In this document: positions 10,069-18,464 of the stretch, piece by piece
How the letters are laid out: each line of letters opens with the position of its first letter
How positions within the stretch are numbered: position 1 is the stretch's first letter
Assembly: GCF_014651035.1 (NCBI RefSeq)
Contig: NZ_BMWC01000001.1
Location: forward strand, 558,001-622,000
Reading direction: 5' to 3'
Source of the DNA: Streptomyces lomondensis
GTDB taxonomy: Bacteria; Actinomycetota; Actinomycetes; Streptomycetales; Streptomycetaceae
Length of the DNA stretch: 64,000 nucleotides
Notes under the pieces: model-generated
Told to the model about the DNA's origin: nothing
Seen by the model: only the letters and a program-made list of their open reading frames with translations
The model's database searches: none
Position numbers and translations under genes: made by a program

Positions 10069-13000
10069 ATGCTCGAACCGACCGAACCCACCGAGGGTTC
10101 CGAACAGAACACTCCCAGCGACACCCTGCCGCCCCGCCGGCGGCGGCGTGCCGCATCCCGCCCGGCCGGTCCGCCCGCCGGTGGCTCGTCCGACGCGTCG
10201 GCGGAGACCGTCGCGCCGGCCATACCGGCTGCTGAGCCCGGTGAACTCGCGGCCGACCTCGTCGAGCCGGAGGAGGCCGAGGAAGCCGCCGCGGAGGAAG
10301 CCGCCGCAGAGGTGGCAGAGACCTCCGAGGCCGCTGCCGAGGAGCCCGAGCCCGCCGGGCGCAAGCGGCGCCGTGTGGTGCGTCGCGCCGCGGCGCCCGC
10401 CGGTTCTCCGGACTCCGCCGAGGCCGCCGAGACGGTGGTGCCGGTGACCACTGGTGCCCCGGCCGGCTCCGAGGCGTCGGAGCAGGCCGAGGTCTCCGCC
10501 CCCGCCGAGGCGTCCGAGGACGCCGCTCCCCGGCGTTCCCGGCGTCGTGCGACGCGCACGGTGACCTCGCCCGCCGCGGCCCCGGCCGAGGCGGAGGCGG
10601 TGGAGACCGCGCCGACCGGCGCCGAGCCGGCCGTCGCCGGTGAAAGCGCTGAGACCGCCGAGGCCGCCGACGCCTCCGAGGACGCTGCTCCGCGCCGGGC
10701 TCGCCGGCGTACCTCGCGCCGGGCGTCCGCGCCTGCCGCGGCGCCCGCGGACGCTGCGGAAGGGATCGCCGCCGAGGAGACGAAGGCCCCTGTGACCGAG
10801 AAGCCCGCTGGGGCCGCTGAGGTCGTGGCGCCCGCTGCTCAGGCCGCCGCCGAGGCGCCCTCCGCGCCCGAGGCCCCCGCCGAAGCCGCTCAGGCCGAGG
10901 AGCCCGCCGAGGACGCCGCACCGCGTCGGCGCCGGCGGGTCGTCCGCAGGGCCGCCAGTGGCTTCGCCGAGCCGGCACAGCCCGCGCAGCCTGCTCAGCC
11001 AGCGAAGTCCGCACAGCGCGCGCAGCGCGCCGCCGGTGCGACCGCCGGGGAGAGCGAGCCGTCGGCGCGTCCGGCGCGGCCCGCGGTCGCGCTGTTCCAG
11101 GCGCCCGTGTTCACCGAGCCCCAGTTCCAGACCCCCGAGCGGGCCGCTGCCGCGGCCGCCGCCGAGGCGGCCGGGGGCGAGGAGCCCGAAGAGCCGGAGG
11201 AGATCGCCCAGGCGGAGGACGTCCGCGAGGAGCAGCCCACCGGGTCGCGCCGCCGACGCCGCCGCCGAGGTGCCGCCGAGGAGTCCGAGGCCCAGGCCGA
11301 GGCGCCCGCCGCCGAGACCGCCGTCGACGAGACGGAGGAGGAGGCCGAGGAGTCCGCCGAGGACCAGGCCGAGGGCGACGACCACGACGAGTCCGAGGGG
11401 GCCGGCTCGCGCCGCCGCCGTCGCCGGGGCGGCCGCCGCCGTCGGCGCGGCGAGTCCGCCGAGTCCGACGCCGAGGCCACGGACGGCGAGCCCGAGCACG
11501 TCGCCGCCGCGCAGGACGCCGAGGAAACCGCCGAGCAGACCGAAGAGGACCGGGAGGAGGCCGAGGAGGCCGACGACCGTGACGAGTCGGCCGGTGGCGG
11601 CTCCAGCAGCAGCCGCCGGCGCCGTCGCCGCCGGCGCCGCGCCGGTGACACCGCCGCCGAGGCCGAGCCCTCCGAAGACGACCCGGAGCGCACGGTCGTC
11701 AAGGTCCGCGAGCCCCGTCCCCTGCGGGAAAAGGGTGCCGAGCCGTCCGACGAGGTGCAGTCCATCAAGGGCTCGACCCGTCTGGAGGCCAAGAAGCAGC
11801 GCCGCCGGGAAGGCCGCGAGCAGGGCCGCCGCCGCGTGCCGATCATCACCGAGGCCGAGTTCCTCGCCCGGCGCGAGGCCGTCGAGCGCGTGATGGTCGT
11901 CCGGCAGAACGGCGACCGGACGCAGATCGGCGTCCTCGAGGACGACGTGCTCGTCGAGCACTACGTCAACAAGGAGCAGGCGACCTCGTACGTCGGCAAC
12001 GTCTACCTCGGCAAGGTGCAGAACGTGCTGCCGTCGATGGAGGCCGCCTTCATCGACATCGGCAAGGGCCGCAACGCGGTGCTGTACGCCGGTGAGGTCA
12101 ACTTCGAGGCGCTCGGCATGGCCCACGGGCCGCGCCGCATCGAGTCCGCCCTGAAGTCCGGCCAGTCCGTGCTCGTCCAGGTGACGAAGGACCCCATCGG
12201 GCACAAGGGCGCCCGTCTGACCAGCCAGGTCTCCCTGCCCGGCCGCTACCTCGTGTACGTGCCCGAGGGCTCGATGACCGGCATCAGCCGCAAGCTGCCC
12301 GACACCGAGCGGGCGCGGCTGAAGACGATCCTCAAGAAGATCGTCCCCGAGGACGCGGGCGTCATCGTGCGCACCGCCGCCGAGGGTGCGAGCGAGGACG
12401 AGCTGCGCCGGGACGTCGAACGGCTGCAGGGGCAGTGGGAGGACATCCAGAAGAAGGCCAAGAACGGCAACGCGCCGACGCTGCTGTACGGCGAGCCGGA
12501 CATGACCGTCCGGGTCGTGCGCGACATCTTCAACGAGGACTTCTCCAAGGTCGTCGTCAGCGGCGACGAGGCGTGGTCGACGATCCACGGGTACGTCTCG
12601 CACGTCGCGCCGGACCTCGCCGAGCGGCTCCAGAAGTGGACCAGCGAGGTCGACGTCTTCGCCACGTACCGGATCGACGAGCAGCTCGCCAAGGCGCTGG
12701 ACCGCAAGGTCTGGCTGCCCAGCGGCGGTTCGCTGGTGATCGACCGGACCGAGGCGATGGTCGTCGTCGACGTCAACACCGGCAAGTTCACCGGCCAGGG
12801 CGGCAACCTCGAGGAGACCGTCACCAGGAACAACCTGGAGGCGGCCGAGGAGATCGTGCGCCAGCTGCGGCTGCGCGACCTCGGCGGCATCATCGTCATC
12901 GACTTCATCGACATGGTGCTGGAGTCCAACCGTGACCTGGTGCTGCGGCGCCTGCTCGAATGCCTGGGCCGGGACCGTACGAAGCACCAGGTCGCCGAGG

Positions 13001-14193
13001 TGACCTCGCTGGGGCTCGTGCAGATGACCCGCAAGCGGGTCGGGCAGGGCCTGCTGGAGTCCTTCTCCGAGACCTGCGTCCACTGCAACGGCCGCGGTGT
13101 CATCGTGCACATGGAGCAGCCGACCTCGGTCGGTGGCGGCGGCAAGCGCAAGAAGCGGGCGCGTGCCGGTGCCGCCGAGCAGCCGCACGTGCACGAGGCC
13201 GCCGTCGAGACCGCCGAGCAGGAGGCCGAGACCGAGGCCGAGGTCGGCGCCGAGATCGCCGAGCCGATCGCACTGCCCGAGCCGGCCTTCGAGCCCGACG
13301 AGGAGCTGTACAGCAGCGCCGCCGAGGCGGAGGCCGCGGCCACCCGCGGGCGGACGCGGCGCCGGGCGAGCCGGCGGGCGTCGGCTCCGGCGGGTGCGCC
13401 GCGCGGTGAGGCGGCCGAGCAGCGCAGGGACAGGGCCGAGCAGGCCGAGGTGCCCACGGCTCAGGACGTCACGGTCGCGCAGGAGGTGGCCCGTCCGGTG
13501 CAGCCGGAGCCGGCCGCCCAGGCGCAGGCCGAGCCGATGGCCGTCGAGGACCCGGTGGTCGAGGCCGCGGCCCGCGCCGCCGCCGGCGACGGGGCCCCGG
13601 CCGCCGAGGAGGCCGCGCCCAAGGGCCGTGGCCGTCGGCGGGCGACGCGCAAGGTCACCGCGCCGGCCGGTTCCCCGGCGGGGGCGGAGGCGGCTGTGGT
13701 GACGGTTTCCGAGACCGCGCCCGCGGTGTCCGAGCCGAAGCCCGAGGAGGCTCCGGCCGAGCAGGCCGAGGTCAGGGCCGAGCAGGCCGAGGCTGCCGAG
13801 GCGCCCGCCGAGAGCGCCGCCCCGGCCCGTCCGCGGCGCCGTGCCGTGCGCAAGCCCACCGCGCCCACCGCGTCCGAGGAGGCGGCCGTCGTGGTCGTCC
13901 CGTCGGCCGCCCCGGAGGAGCCTTCGCAGGACGGTGCTCCGGCCGCCGAGGCGGGCGAGGCCTCCGAGGAGTCGGCCCCGGCCAAGAAGACGGCCCGCAA
14001 GACGGCCAAGAAGGCCACGGCGAAGAAGGCCGCCACCAAGAAGACCGCGGCGAAGAAGACCGCGGCCAAGAAGACGACGGCCAAGAAGGCGGCGAAGACC
14101 ACCAAGACGGCCGCCAAGAAGACCACGTCGAAGAAGACCGCGGCGGCCGAGCAGACGCTCTCCTCCGTCTCGGCCTCCACCGACGAGGACTGA
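10069..14193 (+). CDS. rne: Rne/Rng-family endoribonuclease (RNase E/G type)
   Basis: A 1374-residue endoribonuclease for mRNA decay and rRNA/tRNA processing. The catalytic core is central: S1-like RNA-binding segment from about residue 610, then DNase I-like catalytic motifs DVNTGKF (Asp901) and IDFIDM (Asp945, Asp948), and the Zn-link cysteines Cys1003 and Cys1006 (CVHC). It is flanked by very long low-complexity arms. The N-terminal 550 residues are Ala/Glu/Pro-rich with repeated Arg clusters. The C-terminal arm ends in a Lys/Ala/Thr histone-H1-like stretch (about 1305-1360). This arrangement, with the core in the middle, is known for Streptomyces RNase ES. The start is ATG 10069 after GGGAG. 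The arms probably scaffold partners such as PNPase; that is inference. Confidence 0.93.
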   Translation: MLEPTEPTEGSEQNTPSDTLPPRRRRRAASRPAGPPAGGSSDASAETVAPAIPAAEPGELAADLVEPEEAEEAAAEEAAAEVAETSEAAAEEPEPAGRKRRRVVRRAAAPAGSPDSAEAAETVVPVTTGAPAGSEASEQAEVSAPAEASEDAAPRRSRRRATRTVTSPAAAPAEAEAVETAPTGAEPAVAGESAETAEAADASEDAAPRRARRRTSRRASAPAAAPADAAEGIAAEETKAPVTEKPAGAAEVVAPAAQAAAEAPSAPEAPAEAAQAEEPAEDAAPRRRRRVVRRAASGFAEPAQPAQPAQPAKSAQRAQRAAGATAGESEPSARPARPAVALFQAPVFTEPQFQTPERAAAAAAAEAAGGEEPEEPEEIAQAEDVREEQPTGSRRRRRRRGAAEESEAQAEAPAAETAVDETEEEAEESAEDQAEGDDHDESEGAGSRRRRRRGGRRRRRGESAESDAEATDGEPEHVAAAQDAEETAEQTEEDREEAEEADDRDESAGGGSSSSRRRRRRRRRAGDTAAEAEPSEDDPERTVVKVREPRPLREKGAEPSDEVQSIKGSTRLEAKKQRRREGREQGRRRVPIITEAEFLARREAVERVMVVRQNGDRTQIGVLEDDVLVEHYVNKEQATSYVGNVYLGKVQNVLPSMEAAFIDIGKGRNAVLYAGEVNFEALGMAHGPRRIESALKSGQSVLVQVTKDPIGHKGARLTSQVSLPGRYLVYVPEGSMTGISRKLPDTERARLKTILKKIVPEDAGVIVRTAAEGASEDELRRDVERLQGQWEDIQKKAKNGNAPTLLYGEPDMTVRVVRDIFNEDFSKVVVSGDEAWSTIHGYVSHVAPDLAERLQKWTSEVDVFATYRIDEQLAKALDRKVWLPSGGSLVIDRTEAMVVVDVNTGKFTGQGGNLEETVTRNNLEAAEEIVRQLRLRDLGGIIVIDFIDMVLESNRDLVLRRLLECLGRDRTKHQVAEVTSLGLVQMTRKRVGQGLLESFSETCVHCNGRGVIVHMEQPTSVGGGGKRKKRARAGAAEQPHVHEAAVETAEQEAETEAEVGAEIAEPIALPEPAFEPDEELYSSAAEAEAAATRGRTRRRASRRASAPAGAPRGEAAEQRRDRAEQAEVPTAQDVTVAQEVARPVQPEPAAQAQAEPMAVEDPVVEAAARAAAGDGAPAAEEAAPKGRGRRRATRKVTAPAGSPAGAEAAVVTVSETAPAVSEPKPEEAPAEQAEVRAEQAEAAEAPAESAAPARPRRRAVRKPTAPTASEEAAVVVVPSAAPEEPSQDGAPAAEAGEASEESAPAKKTARKTAKKATAKKAATKKTAAKKTAAKKTTAKKAAKTTKTAAKKTTSKKTAAAEQTLSSVSASTDED

Positions 14194-14243
14194 CCCGTAC
14201 GACGCCTGCCGGGGCGTGCGCGACCCACGCGTACGCCCCGGAC

Positions 14244-14266
14244 TGCGCCCGGCGTGACCGGGCGCA
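14244..14266 (+). terminator. Hairpin after rne
   Basis: A perfect 9-bp stem (14244-14252 with 14258-14266) and 5-base loop lie 50 bases after the ribonuclease stop and just ahead of the rplU promoter. There is no U-tract. Confidence 0.6.
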
Positions 14267-14288
14267 CAGGTCAGGGGCCCGGCTCGGT

Positions 14289-14318
14289 TTGACCCCCTCG
14301 GTCGCGGCCCCGTAACCT
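14289..14318 (+). promoter_or_regulatory. Promoter of rplU-rpmA
   Basis: A TTGACC box (14289-14294), an 18-base spacer and TAACCT (14313-14318) form a good HrdB-type promoter. It would give a 5' leader of about 135 bases before the L21 start. Confidence 0.65.
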
Positions 14319-14392
14319 TGACCGTCGGCGTGTCGACTGGCACGCCACATCCCCGTAAACCTCATCCTCCGGGCGCCGGGCGCCCAGGAGAG

Positions 14393-14414
14393 GCCGCCCG
14401 CTCTGTCGGGCGGC
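14393..14414 (+). promoter_or_regulatory. Hairpin in the rplU leader
   Basis: An 8-bp perfect stem (14393-14400 with 14407-14414) and 6-base loop lie in the L21 mRNA leader, 45 bases before the start codon. A self-complementary gggcgcc run precedes it. L21 operons in several phyla have autoregulatory leaders; whether this one acts so is inference. Confidence 0.35.
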
Positions 14415-14459
14415 TGGCCTGCGGGGGTGCCGTTTCCCGAGCGAGAGAGTGAGTTCCGC

Positions 14460-14780
14460 GTGTACGCCATCGTGCGCAGCGGTGGTCGCCAGCACAAGGT
14501 TGCTGTCGGCGACATCGTTGAGGTTGACAAGATTTCCACTGCCAAGGTTGGCGACACGGTCGAGCTCTCGACCCTGCTCGTTGTCGACGGCGACGCCGTG
14601 ACCAGCGACCCGTGGGTGCTGGCCGGCATCAAGGTCCAGGCCGAGGTCGTGGACCACCACAAGGGCCAGAAGATCGACATTCTGCGCTACAAGAACAAGA
14701 CCGGTTACCGCCGTCGTCAGGGCCACCGCCAGCAGTACACGGCGATCAAGGTCACTGAGATCCCCGCGGCTGCGAAGTAA
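14460..14780 (+). CDS. rplU: 50S ribosomal protein L21
   Basis: A 106-residue ribosomal protein L21, recognisable from its N-terminal [13 protein letters not shown] and C-terminal [15 protein letters not shown]. It binds 23S rRNA domain VI region in the large subunit. The GTG at 14460 is chosen because the family begins at MYAIV, and a purine-rich GAGAGAGTGAG precedes it. The frame stays open 33 bases further upstream, but that stretch is not conserved ribosomal protein. It is co-transcribed with rpmA, 14 bases downstream. Confidence 0.97.
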   Translation: MYAIVRSGGRQHKVAVGDIVEVDKISTAKVGDTVELSTLLVVDGDAVTSDPWVLAGIKVQAEVVDHHKGQKIDILRYKNKTGYRRRQGHRQQYTAIKVTEIPAAAK

Positions 14781-14794
14781 GGGACTGAGGAGAG

Positions 14795-15049
14795 ATGGCA
14801 CACAAGAAGGGCGCATCGTCCACCCGTAACGGTCGTGACTCCAACGCTCAGCGCCTCGGCGTGAAGCGCTTCGGCGGTCAGGTCGTCAACGCTGGTGAGA
14901 TCCTGGTCCGTCAGCGCGGCACCCACTTCCACCCGGGCGCGGGCGTCGGCCGTGGCGGCGACGACACGCTGTTCGCGCTCCAGGCCGGTTCGGTGCAGTT
15001 CGGCACCCACCGTGGCCGCAAGGTCGTGAACATCGTTCCGGTCGCCTGA
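14795..15049 (+). CDS. rpmA: 50S ribosomal protein L27
   Basis: An 84-residue L27. Its N-terminus [16 protein letters not shown] reaches the peptidyl-transferase centre in the ribosome. It has no Firmicutes-type cleavable N-terminal extension: the start codon directly gives the mature AHKKG sequence. The GAGGAGAG ribosome site lies just before ATG 14795. A strong terminator follows, so obgE is probably transcribed mainly from its own promoter. Confidence 0.97.
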   Translation: MAHKKGASSTRNGRDSNAQRLGVKRFGGQVVNAGEILVRQRGTHFHPGAGVGRGGDDTLFALQAGSVQFGTHRGRKVVNIVPVA

Positions 15050-15065
15050 TCGGAACATCCTCGCG

Positions 15066-15108
15066 AGGCGGACCTCACTTCCCGTGCGGGAAGGCGGGTC
15101 CGCCTTTC
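15066..15108 (+). terminator. Terminator between rpmA and obgE
   Basis: An outer 9-bp stem (15066-15074 with 15097-15105) encloses an inner stem (cttccc/gggaag, about 15078-15093). A short T-run follows. Confidence 0.75.
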
Positions 15109-15112
15109 GCTT

Positions 15113-15148
15113 GTTGAACAAGTACATCTCGTTGAACAAGTAAATCTC
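15113..15148 (+). repeat. 18-bp tandem repeat upstream of obgE
   Basis: Two adjacent 18-base copies (15113-15130 and 15131-15148) differ at one base, gttgaacaagtacatctc versus gttgaacaagtaaatctc. The first lies in a 13-bp palindrome, cttgttgaacaag (15110-15122). The repeats contain TTGAAC boxes that could serve as -35 elements or as regulator half-sites. They end 25 bases before the obgE start. Confidence 0.7.
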
Positions 15149-15173
15149 GTACGTACTTCTGGAGGCACCCACC

Positions 15174-16610
15174 ATGACCACCTTCGTGGACCGCGTCGAG
15201 CTGCATGTCGCCGCGGGTAACGGAGGCCACGGCTGTGCCTCCGTCCACCGTGAGAAGTTCAAGCCGCTGGGCGGGCCGGACGGCGGCAACGGCGGTCGCG
15301 GCGGGGACGTGATCCTCACCGTCGACCAGTCCGTCACCACCCTCCTCGACTACCACCACTCCCCGCACCGCAAGGCCACCAACGGCAAGCCCGGCGAGGG
15401 CGGCAACCGCTTCGGCAAGGACGGGGAGGACCTGGTCCTGCCGGTGCCGGACGGCACGGTCGTGCTGGACAAGGCGGGCAACGTGCTGGCGGACCTGGTC
15501 GGGCACGGCACGTCGTTCGTGGCCGCGCAGGGCGGCCGGGGCGGGCTCGGCAACGCGGCGCTGGCGTCCGCGCGGCGCAAGGCGCCCGGGTTCGCGCTGC
15601 TCGGCGAGCCGGGGGACGTGCGGGACATCGTCCTGGAGCTGAAGACGGTCGCCGACGTGGCACTGGTCGGCTTTCCGAGCGCAGGCAAGTCGTCCCTGAT
15701 CTCGGTGCTGAGCGCCGCCAAGCCGAAGATCGCCGACTACCCCTTCACCACGCTCGTGCCCAACCTCGGGGTCGTCACCGCCGGTTCGACGGTGTACACG
15801 ATCGCCGACGTGCCCGGGCTGATCCCGGGCGCCAGCCAGGGCAAGGGCCTGGGGCTCGAGTTCCTGCGGCACGTGGAGCGGTGCAGTGTGCTCGTGCACG
15901 TCCTGGACACCGCCACGCTGGAGTCGGAGCGGGACCCGGTCTCCGACCTCGACTCCATCGAGGAGGAGCTGCGGCAGTACGGCGGGCTGGACAACCGTCC
16001 GCGGATCGTCGTCCTTAACAAGATCGACGTACCGGACGGCAAGGACCTGGCCGACATGGTGCGGCCCGACCTGGAGGCGCGCGGGTACCGCGTGTTCGAG
16101 GTGTCGGCCGTCGGCCACATGGGGCTGAAGGAGCTGTCGTACGCCCTCGCGGAGCTCGTGGCGAAGGCGCGGGCCGCTAAGCCCAAGGAAGAGGCCACCC
16201 GGATCGTGATCCGGCCCAAGGCCGTGGACGACACCGGCTTCACCGTGACGCGCGAGGCCGACGGGCTGTTCCGGGTGCGCGGCGAGAAGCCCGAGCGGTG
16301 GGTGCGGCAGACCGACTTCAACAACGACGAGGCGGTCGGCTACCTGGCGGACCGGCTCAACCGGCTCGGGGTCGAGGAAGAGCTGATGAAGGCGGGGGCC
16401 CGCAGCGGTGACGGCGTCGCCATCGGCCCGGAGGAGAACGCCGTGGTCTTCGACTGGGAGCCGTCCGTGATGGCCGGAGCCGAGATGCTCGGCCGACGCG
16501 GTGAGGACCACCGGCTGGACGCTGCGCGGCCGGCCGCGCAGCGCCGCAGGGACCGGCAGGCCGAGCGGGACGAGGCGCAGCGGGAGTTCGACGACTTCGA
16601 GCCGTTCTGA
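15174..16610 (+). CDS. obgE: GTPase Obg
   Basis: A 478-residue Obg GTPase linked to 50S maturation, ppGpp and, in Streptomyces, to control of aerial growth. The N-terminal glycine-rich Obg fold spans about 1-158. The G domain has the P-loop GFPSAGKSS (166-174), DVPG (G3) and NKID (G4). A C-terminal OCT domain (about 345-425) is followed by a charged tail. The ATG follows GGAGG. It lies behind a terminator and an unusual 18-bp tandem repeat, so it probably has separate regulation from rplU-rpmA. Length matches the streptomycete Obg. Confidence 0.96.
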   Translation: MTTFVDRVELHVAAGNGGHGCASVHREKFKPLGGPDGGNGGRGGDVILTVDQSVTTLLDYHHSPHRKATNGKPGEGGNRFGKDGEDLVLPVPDGTVVLDKAGNVLADLVGHGTSFVAAQGGRGGLGNAALASARRKAPGFALLGEPGDVRDIVLELKTVADVALVGFPSAGKSSLISVLSAAKPKIADYPFTTLVPNLGVVTAGSTVYTIADVPGLIPGASQGKGLGLEFLRHVERCSVLVHVLDTATLESERDPVSDLDSIEEELRQYGGLDNRPRIVVLNKIDVPDGKDLADMVRPDLEARGYRVFEVSAVGHMGLKELSYALAELVAKARAAKPKEEATRIVIRPKAVDDTGFTVTREADGLFRVRGEKPERWVRQTDFNNDEAVGYLADRLNRLGVEEELMKAGARSGDGVAIGPEENAVVFDWEPSVMAGAEMLGRRGEDHRLDAARPAAQRRRDRQAERDEAQREFDDFEPF

Positions 16611-16751
16611 GCGTTCCCGGGTTAACGGGAAGCGAACGCGCGGCGGACTTCGGGGCAACCAAGTCGTTGTCCGGTGAGTCGTACTGGGCGGTGCGGAGCG
16701 GATCTTGTTCTGCTCCGTGCGGCAACTGCCCAGCGGATCACCGGAGTTCAC

Positions 16752-18239
16752 GTGCCCCAGTCCATGAGCAAGCGCAGGCTCGGCCGAACGGCCGCGGCGG
16801 CCGTCGCCGTCGTCGCGGCCGTCACCACCCCGATGGCCGCGCACGCCGCGCCCGCCGCCGAGTCCACCGCGGCGGAGCTCCACGACGACTTCAACGGGGA
16901 CGGCTACCAGGACATGGCCGTCGGTGCCCCGCGCGGCACGGTGGGCGGCAAGGTCCGCGCCGGGTACGTGGCCGTCGTGTACGGCTCGGCGAAGGGCATC
17001 GACCTCACCCGCAAGCAGGTCCTCAGCCAGGACACCCCGGGCATACCCGGTGCCGCGGAGGCCGAGGACCACTACGGCGACGGTCTCGCCGCCGGTGACC
17101 TGGACGGCGACGGCTACGCCGACCTGGTCGTCGGCTCGCAGGGCGAGGACGTCGGGGACGTCATCAGCGCCGGCACGCTCGCCGTGCTGTGGGGCGGGCC
17201 GCGGGGCCTGTCCGGCGGTACGGCCGTGGCCACCGGCACCGAGGCCGACCGCGTCGACCCCCGCCACCCGGCGCTCGGCGACTTCGACGGCGACGGCCGT
17301 CTCGACCTCGCCACCGGCAACCGCCTGCTGCACGGGCCGTTCGACCGCACCTCCGGCGCCGCGAGCAGCCGCACGCTCGCCTTCGAGGCCGAGTACGTCA
17401 CGGACGACGTGGCCGCCGGCGACATCGACCGCGACGGCATCACGGACCTGGTCGGGCTCCTCCACGACCGCGGCGACGACGACCTGCACGACCCGGACGC
17501 CAAGCACCGCCGCGCGGTCTACCTGCGCGGCACCCCGGACGGCCTGAGCGCCCCGGCCCCGCTGACGAACCCCGACGGCACCCGCACGCGCGGCGGCGAG
17601 AGCCTCGGCATCGGCGACGTGGACCAGGACGGTTACGCCGACCTCGTCATCGGCCGCCCGCGCGACGGCTCCGGTGAAGTCCCGATCGACGACCCACTAC
17701 TGAAGGGCGGTCAGGTCGGCGTCGTGTACGGCTCGGCCGCCGGACCCGACACCTCCCGTACGACGGTCATCACGCAGGACACTCCCTACGTGCCCGGCAG
17801 CCCGGAGTGGGGCGACGGCTTCGGCGGGGGCGTCTCGGTCGCCGACGTCAACGGCGACGGCTACGCGGACGTCAGCACCGGAAGCGGCGGCGAGGACATC
17901 GGGGACGTGTACGCGGCCGGCCAGATCACCGTCCTGCGCGGCGGGAAGTCCGAGCTGACCGGAGACGGCGCCGTGTCCATGAACCAGAACACCGCGAACG
18001 TCCCGGGCACGGCGGAGCAGAACGACTTCTTCGGCGCCGACACCAAGCTGCTCGACGTCAACGGCGACGGCCGGGCCGAGCTGTTCGCCGGCGCCACCGG
18101 CGAGAACCGGGACGGTGCGGTCTGGGCGTTCCCCAACCCGGTCAACGCGCCCGCCGCCACCGGCTCCGTCAGCTTCGGCGCGGGCACCCTCGGCACCGTG
18201 GCGGACGGCTCCGCCCTCGGCGCGGGCTTCGCCCGCTGA
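16752..18239 (+). CDS. Secreted FG-GAP/VCBS repeat protein
   Basis: An exported protein with a Sec-type signal (basic KRRLGR, Ala/Val-rich core, AHA-A cleavage region). Seven FG-GAP-like blades follow, each with a Ca-binding D-x-[DN]-x-DG loop such as DFNGDGYQD, DLDGDGYAD and DVNGDGRAE. This predicts an integrin-alpha-type beta-propeller with no catalytic domain, probably for surface binding. I favour GTG 16752 because GGAG lies five bases upstream; the ATG at 16764 is an in-frame alternative. It stands alone between obgE and the phosphatase gene. The specific ligand is unknown. Confidence 0.85.
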   Translation: MPQSMSKRRLGRTAAAAVAVVAAVTTPMAAHAAPAAESTAAELHDDFNGDGYQDMAVGAPRGTVGGKVRAGYVAVVYGSAKGIDLTRKQVLSQDTPGIPGAAEAEDHYGDGLAAGDLDGDGYADLVVGSQGEDVGDVISAGTLAVLWGGPRGLSGGTAVATGTEADRVDPRHPALGDFDGDGRLDLATGNRLLHGPFDRTSGAASSRTLAFEAEYVTDDVAAGDIDRDGITDLVGLLHDRGDDDLHDPDAKHRRAVYLRGTPDGLSAPAPLTNPDGTRTRGGESLGIGDVDQDGYADLVIGRPRDGSGEVPIDDPLLKGGQVGVVYGSAAGPDTSRTTVITQDTPYVPGSPEWGDGFGGGVSVADVNGDGYADVSTGSGGEDIGDVYAAGQITVLRGGKSELTGDGAVSMNQNTANVPGTAEQNDFFGADTKLLDVNGDGRAELFAGATGENRDGAVWAFPNPVNAPAATGSVSFGAGTLGTVADGSALGAGFAR

Positions 18240-18464
18240 CCTGCCGCCGCAGCCGACCCGGCAGACCGCTCTGGTCCACCGGTTTCGCTCACTGATCATC
18301 CGTCAGACCCGCCCCGGTAACGGCTTGTTCCAGCGCTGCGGCAGGTCTCCTGTTGTCTGCTTAGTTGTCATGTACGTGAACCCCGGCGTTCAGCGGGCGG
18401 ACCGCCCGCGAGCGTGAAGCTTCCCAGTGTCCCCATGTGGCCAGCGAGGTAAGGGAGTCAGCCG

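Noticed and set aside
9520..14343. A 1607-codon minus-strand open frame opposite rne
   Set aside because: It is the Gly/Leu-rich mirror of the Ala/Glu/Arg repeats of the ribonuclease and has no recognisable domain or start signal.
18361..18420. Possible PHO box (GTTCAnC-like direct repeats) upstream of phoD
   Set aside because: Only isolated gttca/gtgaa pieces are present without the 11-base spacing of tandem PHO units; the nearby palindrome gcgggc/gcccgc is a simple hairpin.
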